Source: an uncultured Actinomycetes bacterium (GTDB taxonomy: Bacteria > Actinomycetota > Thermoleophilia > RBG-16-64-13). Taken from it: a DNA stretch of 47,829 nucleotides. The stretch covers positions 1-47,829 of the forward strand of contig CAKZRW010000024.1 in NCBI GenBank assembly GCA_937148845.1, written 5' to 3'. Below the pieces are notes generated by a model. That model made no database searches and had not been told where the DNA came from. It saw nothing but the letters and a program-made list of their open reading frames with translations. Both the position numbers and the translations under genes were made by a program. Below are positions 1-8,112 of the stretch, in pieces. Positions within the stretch are counted from its first letter, which is position 1, and the number at the start of each line of letters is the position of its first letter.

Positions 1-156
1 CGTGGCAAAGAAAATAGCTGCTGCAAGGCCAACACCCAACCAGATGAGCTTTCGCTGACGCCTCCCGGCAGGAGCGAAACGGCCGATGAGTCTCGCCAGC
101 CCTGTACCCACGTCTTCACTCGGTGTCTGTTGGCTGACCACAGTTTCGTCTGTCAT
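1..156 (-). CDS. livM: LivM-type ABC permease, N-terminal part only (runs off the window)
   Basis: About 52 N-terminal residues are visible. They form a polar leader rich in Thr, Glu and Arg, then a hydrophobic segment starting near residue 40 that is cut by the window edge. The ATG at 154-156 overlaps the stop of livH (ATGA), so translation is probably coupled. The identity rests on position: it is the fifth component expected after livG, livF and livH in a branched-chain amino acid type transporter. Too little sequence is present to confirm the family from motifs. Confidence 0.7.
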   Translation of the reverse strand, partial: MTDETVVSQQTPSEDVGTGLARLIGRFAPAGRRQRKLIWLGVGLAAAIFFAT

Positions 157-1031
157 GCTTTCTTCACCACTCCTCGCTTGCCGAACAGACCATGCGGCAG
201 GAAGATGAGCACGAGGATGAAGACCCCGTAGGTGACCGCTGGTGTCCAGCCGATGCTGAGATAGAAGTCCGAAAGGTTTTCGATGATCCCAAGTAACAAC
301 CCGCCCGCTAGAGCACCAAAGACATTCCCGATACCACCGAGCGAAAGGGCGACCAAGGCTTTGAGAGCAAAAGTGAAGCCATACTGGTAGTCGAAAGAAT
401 ATACGGTGGCCATGCCCACACCTGCCACCCCAGCCAAGCCGATGCCGACTGCGAAACTCACTGCACAGACCCAGCCCGAGTTGATGCCCTGGAGCGTGGT
501 AGCCTCCATGTCTTCGGCAGCCGCCCGCACGGCCATCCCCAGTCGGGTTTTCTGAAGGAATAGGTACACCACGAGACCCGAGACCATAGCCAGGGCGAAA
601 AGGCCAATCCTCACCCAAGAGAGACGAAGGCCCCACCCGGCGAGTACGGCGCCCTGGTAGGAAAAGTTGATTCCCCGCGGGCTGGCTGACCAGACCTTGA
701 GGATCGCGTTCTCAATCAGGTACATGAGGCCGACGGCGATAAGGAGCGAGACATTCTTGTCCTCGAGAGCGGCTGCGCGCAAGAACAAGGCGTAGAAGAG
801 GCCGAGTCCCACCAGGAAGGCGAAAGGCACGATGATCAGGAGACACAAGTAAGGGTCGATATGGGCCTTAACGAACAGCCAATAGACTAAGAAAGCGAAG
901 AACACGATCACCGTGCCCTGAGCGATGAAGATGATACGCATGGTACCGAAGATGAGGCTCAGGCCAGCAGCGGCGATGCCGTACATCGAACCCAGCAAGA
1001 TGCCGTTGATGAGGATTTGGATTAGTGTCAT
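153..1031 (-). CDS. livH: Branched-chain amino acid type ABC transporter permease LivH
   Basis: The 292-residue protein is almost entirely hydrophobic, with about eight membrane segments. It has the LivH pattern: an N-terminal segment ending in a GLSLIFGTMRI-like stretch and, near residues 180-205, the cytoplasmic loop that contacts the ATPases. The length is normal for the family. It would form half of the membrane channel with LivM. Its ATG shares one base with the livF stop (TAATG), so the operon reads livG-livF-livH-livM with coupled translation. The true substrate cannot be read from the permease. LIV-family systems also import amides and aromatic acids, so 'branched-chain amino acid' is a family name here. 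Confidence 0.93.
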   Translation of the reverse strand: MTLIQILINGILLGSMYGIAAAGLSLIFGTMRIIFIAQGTVIVFFAFLVYWLFVKAHIDPYLCLLIIVPFAFLVGLGLFYALFLRAAALEDKNVSLLIAVGLMYLIENAILKVWSASPRGINFSYQGAVLAGWGLRLSWVRIGLFALAMVSGLVVYLFLQKTRLGMAVRAAAEDMEATTLQGINSGWVCAVSFAVGIGLAGVAGVGMATVYSFDYQYGFTFALKALVALSLGGIGNVFGALAGGLLLGIIENLSDFYLSIGWTPAVTYGVFILVLIFLPHGLFGKRGVVKKA

Positions 1032-1762
1032 TACAGTTTGCTCCCCCGCTCGCCCACGTAGGCCTTACGCACGTCGACGTTGGCCAGCAGCTCTTCGCCC
1101 GTTCCGCTCAACACTATGTGTCCGGTCTTCATCACGTACGCCCTGTGGCACACATTGAGCGCCATGTGGATGTTCTGTTCCACCATGAGCACCGTGGTAC
1201 CTTGCTGGTTGAGCGCTACGATGAGATCGAAGATCCTGCGGGTAAGGATGGGACTGAGCCCCAGCGAAGCTTCATCGATCATGACCAGCTTCGGATGAGC
1301 CATCACCGCTCGTCCGATGGCGAGCATCTGCTGCTCCCCGCCACTCAATAGTCCCGCCTTACCGTTGGCCCGTTCCTTGAGCACTGGAAACAGGTCGAAT
1401 ACCCGCTCCAACGACTCCGCGTAGTTCGCCCGGGCACGAGGCAGATAGGCTCCCAGCTTCAGGTTCTCAAGCACGGTCAAAGTCTGAAAAAGCCGCCGGC
1501 CCTCCGGCACCAACACGATGCCCCGGTCTACCCGGTGCTTGGTGCTCATGTGACTGATGTCGTGGCCATCGAACCAGATCTGCCCCGCCTGTGGCCGCAG
1601 CAGGCCAGCCGCCGTTTTCAGCAGCGTAGACTTGCCGGCGCCGTTCGAACCCACTAGCGCAACGATCTCTCCCTCATACACCTCCATGGACACGTCCATG
1701 AGTGCCCGGATGTCGCCATAGGCGACGCTAAGGTTGTTGATTTCAAGCAACAGGTTCGCCAA
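1031..1762 (-). CDS. livF: Branched-chain amino acid type ABC transporter ATPase LivF
   Basis: This is a 243-residue ABC ATPase. Walker A (GSNGAGKST) is at residues 38-46, the signature LSGGE at 139-143 and Walker B (LVMIDE) at 159-164. The C-terminal region has the LivF-type VEQNIHMAL stretch. It would power import together with LivG on the cytoplasmic face. The start is TTG at 1760-1762, preceded by GAGG. It overlaps the end of livG by 20 bases, and its own stop overlaps the livH start. Confidence 0.93.
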   Translation of the reverse strand: MANLLLEINNLSVAYGDIRALMDVSMEVYEGEIVALVGSNGAGKSTLLKTAAGLLRPQAGQIWFDGHDISHMSTKHRVDRGIVLVPEGRRLFQTLTVLENLKLGAYLPRARANYAESLERVFDLFPVLKERANGKAGLLSGGEQQMLAIGRAVMAHPKLVMIDEASLGLSPILTRRIFDLIVALNQQGTTVLMVEQNIHMALNVCHRAYVMKTGHIVLSGTGEELLANVDVRKAYVGERGSKL

Positions 1763-2489
1763 GGTACGCCTCTATCACTTTGGGGTCACATGCGACGTCA
1801 TCGGGACAGCCGTCCGCGATTTTGACTCCGTAGTCAAGTACAGCCACCCGCTCGCAGAAGTCAAGCACAGCGTCGACTCGGTGCTCGATCCACAGGATGG
1901 CGAACCTACGCTCCTCCTTAACGGCCTTGATGACTCCTAACAAGTGCTCGATCTCCGTAGGGGTCAAACCAGCCATAGGTTCGTCCAGGAGAATCAAGGA
2001 GGGCATCGAAGCAAGTCCCATCGCGATCTCCACCAGGCGCCGGTCGGAGAGGGTCAGATGAGCCACCTTCGTATCGCGTTTGGGTGTCAGCTCCACTAGC
2101 TCCAGAGCTTCAAGGGCCCGCTGCCTTGCCCCTTGCTTGAGATGGCGGCCTCCGTAAACGGCTGCCGTCATCACATTCTCAAAGGCCGTCATCTTGAGGA
2201 AGGCCCGCACGAGTTGATAAGTCCTGGCAATGCCCAGGTGACAGATCTTGTGGGGCGGCATTCCCGTGATCTCCCGCCCCTTGAACCAGATGCTCCCCCG
2301 GTCGATGGGGTATATGGCAGTAATCAGATTGAAGACAGTGGATTTCCCAGCCCCGTTGGGACCGATGAGGCCTACTATTTCCTCCTCGCGCACCTCAAGA
2401 TCGAGATCGCTGATGACGTGTAGACCTCCGAAATGCTTATCGACCTTGTCCAGAACCAGAAGCGGATCACCGGCAGCCACGTCGCCCAC
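1743..2489 (-). CDS. livG: Branched-chain amino acid type ABC transporter ATPase LivG
   Basis: This is a 248-residue ABC ATPase. Walker A (GPNGAGKST) is at residues 43-51 and Walker B (LILLDE) at 165-170. The signature is the divergent form LTLSDRR at about 145-151, as in LivG proteins that carry LSxGDQR instead of LSGGQ. It is the first gene of the minus-strand liv operon. The binding protein gene starts divergently 476 bases away, so both transcripts probably start in the shared intergenic region. Confidence 0.93.
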   Translation of the reverse strand: MGDVAAGDPLLVLDKVDKHFGGLHVISDLDLEVREEEIVGLIGPNGAGKSTVFNLITAIYPIDRGSIWFKGREITGMPPHKICHLGIARTYQLVRAFLKMTAFENVMTAAVYGGRHLKQGARQRALEALELVELTPKRDTKVAHLTLSDRRLVEIAMGLASMPSLILLDEPMAGLTPTEIEHLLGVIKAVKEERRFAILWIEHRVDAVLDFCERVAVLDYGVKIADGCPDDVACDPKVIEAYLGEPVA

Positions 2490-2965
2490 CTACAACGCGG
2501 CCCAAACGGACTTGCAGGAGGAACCCTGGCCCCTACGCGGGGCGGTCTGTTTACCCCCCCATAGCCCCACCTTGGAAGCTGGCGCATGACTCAAACCACA
2601 CGCGTGTTGGCACACACGAACCCCCCTTGTACTCTTGCCTAAGCCACCCTGAGGCGGCCCCCCCTGGGACACCGCCTCAACATACCAGATGACCCGCCAA
2701 TTTGGGAAGATGTTTTTCGACTTACCAGACTGGGGTCTTGTGAACACGCTGGCGGCTAGGTAGAATCCAGGTTGCATTTGCCAGTTCACTGGCCGCCTGC
2801 AACAGGTAAGGTGGAACAAACCAGTGGGCGACCGCAAGGCCGGAGGGGGCGCCTATGGGCTAGGTTAGCTGGCTGTTCTTTTGATAGCTGGATACAGGCA
2901 TCCTTCGACGACTGATTAGAATCGGGTAGTCGGCGACGGCAACACAGACCAAAGGGGGGGATATT
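2490..2965. promoter_or_regulatory. Divergent regulatory region between livG and its binding protein gene
   Basis: No convincing gene lies here; short frames in it are low-complexity. It must hold the promoters for the minus liv operon and the plus binding-protein gene, but I cannot place -35/-10 boxes confidently. Two dyads stand out. GCCAGT-TC-ACTGGC at 2780-2793 is a perfect 6+6 palindrome of operator size. A hairpin with arms TGAGGCGG/CCGCCTCA spans 2650-2679 and lies in the livG leader direction. Runs of C at 2552-2570 and 2660 have no obvious role. Confidence 0.4.
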
Positions 2966-4306
2966 GTGAGACGAAAGAGTCTGATCACCATCGGGATTGC
3001 AGTCCTCGTCATAGGGCTACTGTCCCTGGCTTTCTTGACCGGCTGCAAAGAGAAGGAGACCACCACCACAACCGCGGCCCCGCCGACCACGGCTCCGCCT
3101 TCCACTGAGACGACAGCACCTGGCCCCACCGAAACGACCGGCGCGGTCGAGATGGGCGAGGACCTGGTCATAGGCGTTCTTAACTCTATGACCGGCGTGA
3201 ACGCCTTGACCGGCGCCGAGCAAAAGTGGGCGCAGGAGAAGGCTGCAGCCGACCAGAACGCCAAGGGCGGCATCAAGCTGGCCGATGGCAAGATGCACAA
3301 GGTCGTGCTGAAGTTCTACGATGACAAGAGCTCTGACACTGAGGCCGCGGCCGCCATGGAGAAAGCCATCAAGACTGACGGCCTCAAGATCTTCCTGAGC
3401 TCGAACACCACGCCTTACAACCAGGCGGCGGCTACCGTGGCCGAGCAGTACCAGGTCTACTACCACATCAACACCAGCTGGATCGACGAAGCCAGCCCGG
3501 ATGGTTCGTTCCCCGGCTTCATCGGTGGGATGAACCTGAAGTGGGCTTCGGACATCTTCGAATCGGCCGCTGAGTCCGGCAAGGTGGCGGTGGGTGGCGC
3601 CAAGGCTATGACCGAGCCCATAAGCAAGTTCGCTGTTCTTACCGAGAACAACCCCGATGGCGTCGGGTTCGGCGACTCCACCAAGGCCCGGCTCGAAGCC
3701 GAAGGCTGGCAGGTGGTAGCCTATGAGAAGTTCATGGAGGGTCAAAAGGACTTCTCCTCCATCATCCTCAAGTTCAAGCAGGCCGGAGTCGAGGGCATCG
3801 TCACCCTGATCTCGCCGGCGGACGGAATCACTTTCGTCCGGCAGATGAAGGAGCAGGGCTGGGCGCCCAAGTACATGTTCGGCTATAAGGGCTTCTGGCC
3901 GGTCGAGTTCATGAAGGCACTGGGGCCCGACTCTGACTACATCTGCTTCGACGGCTTCTGGACCGAGACCTATCCGTACCCGTACGCCAAGGAGCTCGGC
4001 CAGGCCTTCCGCGACGAGCATAACGGCAATTCCTCGGTGAGTGTAGGTCTGCCTTATGCAGCGGCTCAGATCCTGTTCATGGCTATCGAGCGGGCAGGGG
4101 TGTTCGAACCCGGCCCAGTGCGCGATGAAGTCTTCGGCGGCTTCTTCCCCGGAACCACCATGGGCGACATCCAATACAACGAGGAAGGTATCGCTCATAT
4201 CCCGTTCCTAGCCTTCCAGTGGATCGGCGGGGAACGCGTAGTGCTCTATCCGGAGGAGTTTGCGACAGGGAAGACTCAGACCTTCAAGCCTTGGGACCAG
4301 AGGTAA
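2966..4306 (+). CDS. Extracytoplasmic solute-binding lipoprotein of the LIV/amide family (Peripla_BP_6)
   Basis: This 446-residue protein starts at GTG after an AGGGGGGG ribosome site. A signal peptide ends in the lipobox LTGC (Cys27), followed by a Thr/Pro-rich spacer to about residue 62. The mature domain opens with DLVIGVLNSMTG. It contains FLSSNTTPYNQAAATVAEQY and later VEGIVTLISPADGITFVRQMKEQGW, the two-lobe type I fold of LivK/AmiC-like proteins. It would capture substrate outside the membrane for LivHM-FG encoded divergently upstream. The ligand is unknown; LivK relatives bind amino acids, amides or aromatic acids. A strong hairpin follows the gene. Confidence 0.9.
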   Translation: MRRKSLITIGIAVLVIGLLSLAFLTGCKEKETTTTTAAPPTTAPPSTETTAPGPTETTGAVEMGEDLVIGVLNSMTGVNALTGAEQKWAQEKAAADQNAKGGIKLADGKMHKVVLKFYDDKSSDTEAAAAMEKAIKTDGLKIFLSSNTTPYNQAAATVAEQYQVYYHINTSWIDEASPDGSFPGFIGGMNLKWASDIFESAAESGKVAVGGAKAMTEPISKFAVLTENNPDGVGFGDSTKARLEAEGWQVVAYEKFMEGQKDFSSIILKFKQAGVEGIVTLISPADGITFVRQMKEQGWAPKYMFGYKGFWPVEFMKALGPDSDYICFDGFWTETYPYPYAKELGQAFRDEHNGNSSVSVGLPYAAAQILFMAIERAGVFEPGPVRDEVFGGFFPGTTMGDIQYNEEGIAHIPFLAFQWIGGERVVLYPEEFATGKTQTFKPWDQR

Positions 4307-4381
4307 GAGCGAGCTCTCTGGTAAAGCATTGAGTTGCCTTTACCCAGGTTACGGATACCCAGCAGCTGATTGAAGACCAAG

Positions 4382-4416
4382 AGAAGCCCCGCCCTCCCGG
4401 GGAGGGCGGGGCTTCT
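4382..4416 (+). terminator. Perfect 17-bp hairpin after the binding-protein gene
   Basis: The arms at 4382-4398 and 4400-4416 are perfect complements rich in GC, giving a very stable stem. Only a short T-poor tail (TTGCTTAGG) follows on the plus strand, so termination may be imperfect. The cupin gene ribosome site begins just 16 bases later, so some read-through into that gene is plausible. Confidence 0.7.
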
Positions 4417-4445
4417 TGCTTAGGAACGGACCGGAGGATTACAAG

Positions 4446-4886
4446 ATGGACAAGCCCGACTACAGCCAGTATTTCATCACCGAGACTCCTCGCCACCCCG
4501 ATCATCCCCAGAGCCGAGAAACGATCAGTGACATCCCCTGGGCCGACTCGCTCTATATCTCCGACGAGCTGGACGGGCGACTGCCCGGGGCTTTCTACCT
4601 GGAGACCTGTCTGGTGCTGAGAACCGGCTCCGTAGATGACCTACGTGTCGCCCATACGCATGACTTCGATGAGTACCTCGTCTTCCTAGGCACGGACCCT
4701 GAAGATCACATGGAGCTTCGCGGCCAGGTGGAGTTGTGGGTAGGCGATGAGAAACGCCTTATCACTCGGTCGTGCGCTGTTTTCGTGCCTGCTGGAGTAC
4801 CCCATTGCCCACTCATCATCCACCGTGTAGACCGGCCCTTCGTCTTCTTCACGACGGGCAACGGCTCCGCCTACCGACGTGGCTGA
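4446..4886 (+). CDS. Small cupin-domain protein
   Basis: The protein has 146 residues from ATG 4446, preceded by GGAGG with good spacing; an upstream in-frame start at 4416 lacks a site and falls in the terminator. It shows the cupin metal motif: His70 and His72 with Glu77 on one strand (VAHTHDFDEYLVF), a PAGVPH turn with His120, and a hydrophobic final strand. Such single-domain cupins bind Fe, Mn or Zn and act as dioxygenases, isomerases or sugar/acid binders. Nothing here selects one. It sits between the LIV system and the convergent por operon. Confidence 0.8.
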   Translation: MDKPDYSQYFITETPRHPDHPQSRETISDIPWADSLYISDELDGRLPGAFYLETCLVLRTGSVDDLRVAHTHDFDEYLVFLGTDPEDHMELRGQVELWVGDEKRLITRSCAVFVPAGVPHCPLIIHRVDRPFVFFTTGNGSAYRRG

Positions 4887-4974
4887 CCGCGACTAGGAGC
4901 TTCCGCTTGCGCGTTCGGTCCAGCCGACCACGTCGGGAGCGCCGTAGCGCTCACAGATATGTCGGGCTCACCGG

Positions 4975-5901
4975 TTAGCCGAATGCGGCACAGAGAGCCT
5001 CCAGGACCCGATAACGGTAGTCCACCTGGGCCTGAAGACGGGCGACTTCGTCCTCGTCCAAGTGCCTGAGTTTGCCCACCAGGCGGGTAAGTTCGCTGAG
5101 CGGCTGCGGGTCTCTGACTTTGTAGGTGATGCGCCAGACCCCCTGCTCTTTCTCCCAAAGGGGAAAGTAGTTGGTACGCACAGCCACGCGGCAGACCTGG
5201 ATGGAGGCATCACTGGGGATGCGCCACCCCGGCACGCAGGGACAGAAGACGTGGATATAAGCGAAGCCCTCTTTGGCAGCCGCCTTGGCCTTGACCAGTT
5301 TCTTGGCGTAGTCCTCAAGGTGGCTCAGCGTGGCCGTGGCCACATAGGGGACATCGTGCATCGCCACTATCATCGGCATGTTCTTGGCGGCCGTGCTCTT
5401 GCCCCGACTCGCCTGGCCCAACGGAGTGGTAGTGGTGGCCGCACCGTAGGGGGTCCCGCTGCTCTGCTGGATGCCAGTGTTCATGTAGCCTTCGTTGTCG
5501 TACGTGATGTAGATCATCTTCTCGTTGCGCTCGGCCGCCCCGCTCAGCGTCTGAAAACCTACATCCATGGCGCAGCCGTCCCCGGTATGACAGACAACCG
5601 TGGCCTCTATTCCCGCCTTCTCGTAATACCGGGTCAGACCGGTAGCACTCGAGGCCACCCCGGTCATGACGCAAGCGTAGTAGGGATGTCGATGCCACGC
5701 CTTCGTGTTCTGGCCATGTAATACCGGAGCCGAGCAGGAGGGAGTTCCTACAAGGATCACGTCTTTGCCCAGTACACGAGATACGAACCTGAGATTAAGT
5801 TCTAGGGCACAACCCGCGCAGAGTGCCACACCTCGTGCGAACTGGTCCTCATTCTGGTAGTAGTCGCATACTCTGGGACGCCGCTTCCTTGCTTCGGCCA
5901 T
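4975..5901 (-). CDS. porB: 2-oxoacid:ferredoxin oxidoreductase, beta (TPP-binding) subunit
   Basis: This 308-residue subunit carries the thiamine diphosphate/Mg site: GDGC at 107-110, then YDNEGYMNTG around 134-143. N-terminal cysteines (Cys28, Cys31, Cys56) match ligands of the cluster that PorB holds near TPP. With PorA, PorG and PorD it would oxidatively decarboxylate pyruvate or a related 2-oxoacid to acyl-CoA, CO2 and reduced ferredoxin. ATG 5901 is preferred because GGGG lies eight bases upstream; GTG 5910 is the alternative. It is the last gene of porG-porD-porA-porB. Pyruvate and branched-chain 2-oxoacid enzymes cannot be told apart by eye. Confidence 0.92.
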   Translation of the reverse strand: MAEARKRRPRVCDYYQNEDQFARGVALCAGCALELNLRFVSRVLGKDVILVGTPSCSAPVLHGQNTKAWHRHPYYACVMTGVASSATGLTRYYEKAGIEATVVCHTGDGCAMDVGFQTLSGAAERNEKMIYITYDNEGYMNTGIQQSSGTPYGAATTTTPLGQASRGKSTAAKNMPMIVAMHDVPYVATATLSHLEDYAKKLVKAKAAAKEGFAYIHVFCPCVPGWRIPSDASIQVCRVAVRTNYFPLWEKEQGVWRITYKVRDPQPLSELTRLVGKLRHLDEDEVARLQAQVDYRYRVLEALCAAFG

Positions 5902-5955
5902 GTCATGCACCCCGCTGGGTAAGATTGACGTACAGGAGTCGTACTCTTGTGTAAC

Positions 5956-7146
5956 TCATGGCAGCCAGGTCACCTGCCGGTAGGACTTTTTCTGGGCAGC
6001 AGACACAATGGCGTCGATCATCTGACCAATGTGTTCTTTAGTGATGTCCATGTTCGCGAGTCCGTCAATGAAGCTGAGCATGGGCACGATACCTACCTCT
6101 GGCGTCAAGGCGCGAATCTCCATGTAGAGCGGCCCACAGTCCCAACCGAAGCATATACTCCGGTCAAGCACACCTATCGCCTTCCGACCGCGAAGCACCT
6201 CGCTCAGTCTTTCCCTTGGGAAGGGGCGAAAGAGTCTTAGTTTGACCAGACCTACGTTGATCCCCTCCGCCCGCTTGGCATCGATAACCGTACGCGCCGT
6301 GCCGACGGCGCTCCCGCTCGTCACCAAGAGGATCTCGGCGTCATCCGTGCGGTACTCCTCTATCTGGCCGCCGTACTTGCGCCCGAACATGGCAGCGAAT
6401 TCCTCTTCGATTTCCTCTAGCTTACTTTTCACTCGTTCCATGGCTGCCATGTGTTTCTTTCTCAGCTCGACATATCCCGTACCTATGCCGTGACTGCCGC
6501 ACCCCACCGCCTGACCAGGCAGCAACCGAGGTCGACGGGGTTGGCTCTTCAGGACTTCCAAATACCGGTCCACCTCCGCGATGCCCGGGATATCGACCGA
6601 CTCAGCCAGGAACGAGAGGTAATAACCATCGTAGTTCACCATAACTGGTAGTTGGATCTCGAAGTCCTCGGCCAGACGGAAAGCCATGATCACCGTGTCG
6701 AGGATCTCTTGGCAGTTCTCCACCACCAATTGCACCCAGCCGGTGTCGCGGACCGAGATCATGTCCTGCTGACCAGCGCAGACCGCGTGAATCCCGGGTG
6801 GTTCTCGATTCACGTTGACCATTACCACAGGGGCGCGATAGCCTGCGGTGTTGAACATGGCGTCATACATGTAGACAAGGCCATAGGAAGAGGTCGCCGT
6901 GAAGGCCCGGCCGCCGGCCATGGTGGCGGCACAGACCACATTCTGCGCCGAATTCTCGCCCTCTACGGTGACGTATTCGCAGTCAAGCCAGCCATCCGCG
7001 TGAAACTTGGCCAGTTGCTCCACAACCTCGCTCTGAGGGGTGATGGGGTAGGCAGCCACCACATCGGGACGACACAGCATGGCCGCGTAAGCCGCTGCCG
7101 CGTTCCCGGTGATGACCTTCCTCTGTCTATCGAGGCTCACAGCCAT
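5956..7146 (-). CDS. porA: 2-oxoacid:ferredoxin oxidoreductase, alpha subunit
   Basis: The alpha subunit has 396 residues. The YPITPQSE motif at about 33-40 and VEGENSAQNVVCAATMAGGRAFTATSS-like stretch are hallmarks of PorA/VorA, followed by the domain II region (PVVMVNVNREPPG). It pairs with PorB to build the TPP active site and the CoA pocket. The ATG at 7144-7146 has GGAG nine bases upstream; a TTG two codons earlier is less likely. The start lies inside the end of porD (20-base overlap), so translation is probably coupled. Confidence 0.93.
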   Translation of the reverse strand: MAVSLDRQRKVITGNAAAAYAAMLCRPDVVAAYPITPQSEVVEQLAKFHADGWLDCEYVTVEGENSAQNVVCAATMAGGRAFTATSSYGLVYMYDAMFNTAGYRAPVVMVNVNREPPGIHAVCAGQQDMISVRDTGWVQLVVENCQEILDTVIMAFRLAEDFEIQLPVMVNYDGYYLSFLAESVDIPGIAEVDRYLEVLKSQPRRPRLLPGQAVGCGSHGIGTGYVELRKKHMAAMERVKSKLEEIEEEFAAMFGRKYGGQIEEYRTDDAEILLVTSGSAVGTARTVIDAKRAEGINVGLVKLRLFRPFPRERLSEVLRGRKAIGVLDRSICFGWDCGPLYMEIRALTPEVGIVPMLSFIDGLANMDITKEHIGQMIDAIVSAAQKKSYRQVTWLP

Positions 7147-7459
7147 CAGCAAGATCTCCTTCCGGCACCATGGTTATCGCCCCCGTCGGGCATTCCCGGG
7201 CGCAGACGCCGCAGCCTTTGCAGTACTCCAGGTCCACCTGGTAATGGATGCCGTCGGGAGCATCACTGACGCACTGGACCGGGCAGTAGATGTAGCAGAA
7301 GCCGCAGGCGTTACATTTCTCAAGATCGAAGACTGGGCGCTCGGTGCGCCAGTCGCCAGTATGCAGGCACAGAGTATCTTCGCTAGCGTCCGACCAGCAG
7401 GCTTCCGTGGGCAGGATGCACTCCTGGGCAGGTCTGGACTCCCTTTCCTGCTTTACCAC
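7127..7459 (-). CDS. porD: 2-oxoacid:ferredoxin oxidoreductase, delta (2x[4Fe-4S] ferredoxin) subunit
   Basis: This 110-residue subunit has two complete CxxCxxCxxxCP motifs: Cys49/52/55/59 and Cys80/83/86/90. It would pass electrons from the catalytic subunits to external ferredoxin. The N-terminal extension contains three further cysteines. The start is GTG at 7457-7459 with GGAGGTG upstream, overlapping the porG stop. Its end overlaps porA. Confidence 0.93.
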   Translation of the reverse strand: MVKQERESRPAQECILPTEACWSDASEDTLCLHTGDWRTERPVFDLEKCNACGFCYIYCPVQCVSDAPDGIHYQVDLEYCKGCGVCARECPTGAITMVPEGDLADGCEPR

Positions 7460-8007
7460 GTGAGCACCTCCACTTCATGGTAACCCCGCTCCGCGTTGCG
7501 GATGTTCTTTTTGAGCATGTCTCCTTCCAAATGCTCGGCCAAGCCGGCCAACACGGAATCAAGACTCACCCAGCCCGTCGCCCGAGCCAGCGCGCCCAAC
7601 AGACAGGTATTGGGCACGTCTCTGCCGATCTCGCAGAGCGCTACCGCTGTGGCATTGATCACGGCCGCCTTGTGGACACTCGGATGCGGCGCCTCCACAA
7701 GCGGCCGGGGGCTGTTGAGTACCAGGATCCCCTCCGGCTTGAGCCCATCGAAGAGGGCCCGGATCCCAAGGAGCGTGGGGTCGATCACCACCAGCGCATC
7801 AGGGGCATATACTTGCGTCTTCTCACGGATAGGCTGGTCGTCGAAGCGAGTGAAAGCCACCACTGGCATCCCGCGGCGTTCGAAGCCGAACATGGGGAAG
7901 CTGGCCACGTACTTACCCTCGACCGCGCAGGCCGAGGCGAGCATGCGGGCAGCCAGCACCGCCCCCTGTCCCCCGCGACCGTGAAAACGGATCTCCTTTG
8001 CCAACAT
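7453..8007 (-). CDS. porG: 2-oxoacid:ferredoxin oxidoreductase, gamma subunit
   Basis: The 184-residue gamma subunit opens with the diagnostic IRFHGRGGQGAVLAARML stretch. It continues with FPMFGFERRGMPVVAF, where the usual GxxxRG element is kept. Gamma binds CoA at the interface with alpha. ATG 8007 has AGGAG upstream and is the first gene of the por operon. The 105 bases to the preceding ligase gene could hold a promoter or could be an operon gap. The nearby LIV transporter would fit branched-chain 2-oxoacid use, but that is only an inference from proximity. Confidence 0.93.
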   Translation of the reverse strand: MLAKEIRFHGRGGQGAVLAARMLASACAVEGKYVASFPMFGFERRGMPVVAFTRFDDQPIREKTQVYAPDALVVIDPTLLGIRALFDGLKPEGILVLNSPRPLVEAPHPSVHKAAVINATAVALCEIGRDVPNTCLLGALARATGWVSLDSVLAGLAEHLEGDMLKKNIRNAERGYHEVEVLTW

Positions 8008-8112
8008 CTTGCTCCTAGTCTCTGTCTGCCTGTACTCTTCGACTATCCGTTCTTGCTTCCGTAACTGTCCGCGCCCGCGAAGCCAACCTCCGGCTCCGCT
8101 ACACTGCCGGCA

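Noticed and set aside
3017-4198. A 393-codon open frame antisense to the LIV binding-protein gene
   Set aside because: It is composed of Arg/Gly/His/Leu-rich sequence without domains and lies exactly opposite a clear gene; long antisense frames are normal in GC-rich DNA.
4975-8007. Phenylglyoxylate:acceptor oxidoreductase instead of Por/Vor
   Set aside because: The four-gene gamma-delta-alpha-beta set lacks an extra FAD/NAD subunit such as PadH, so the simpler 2-oxoacid:ferredoxin enzyme is preferred.
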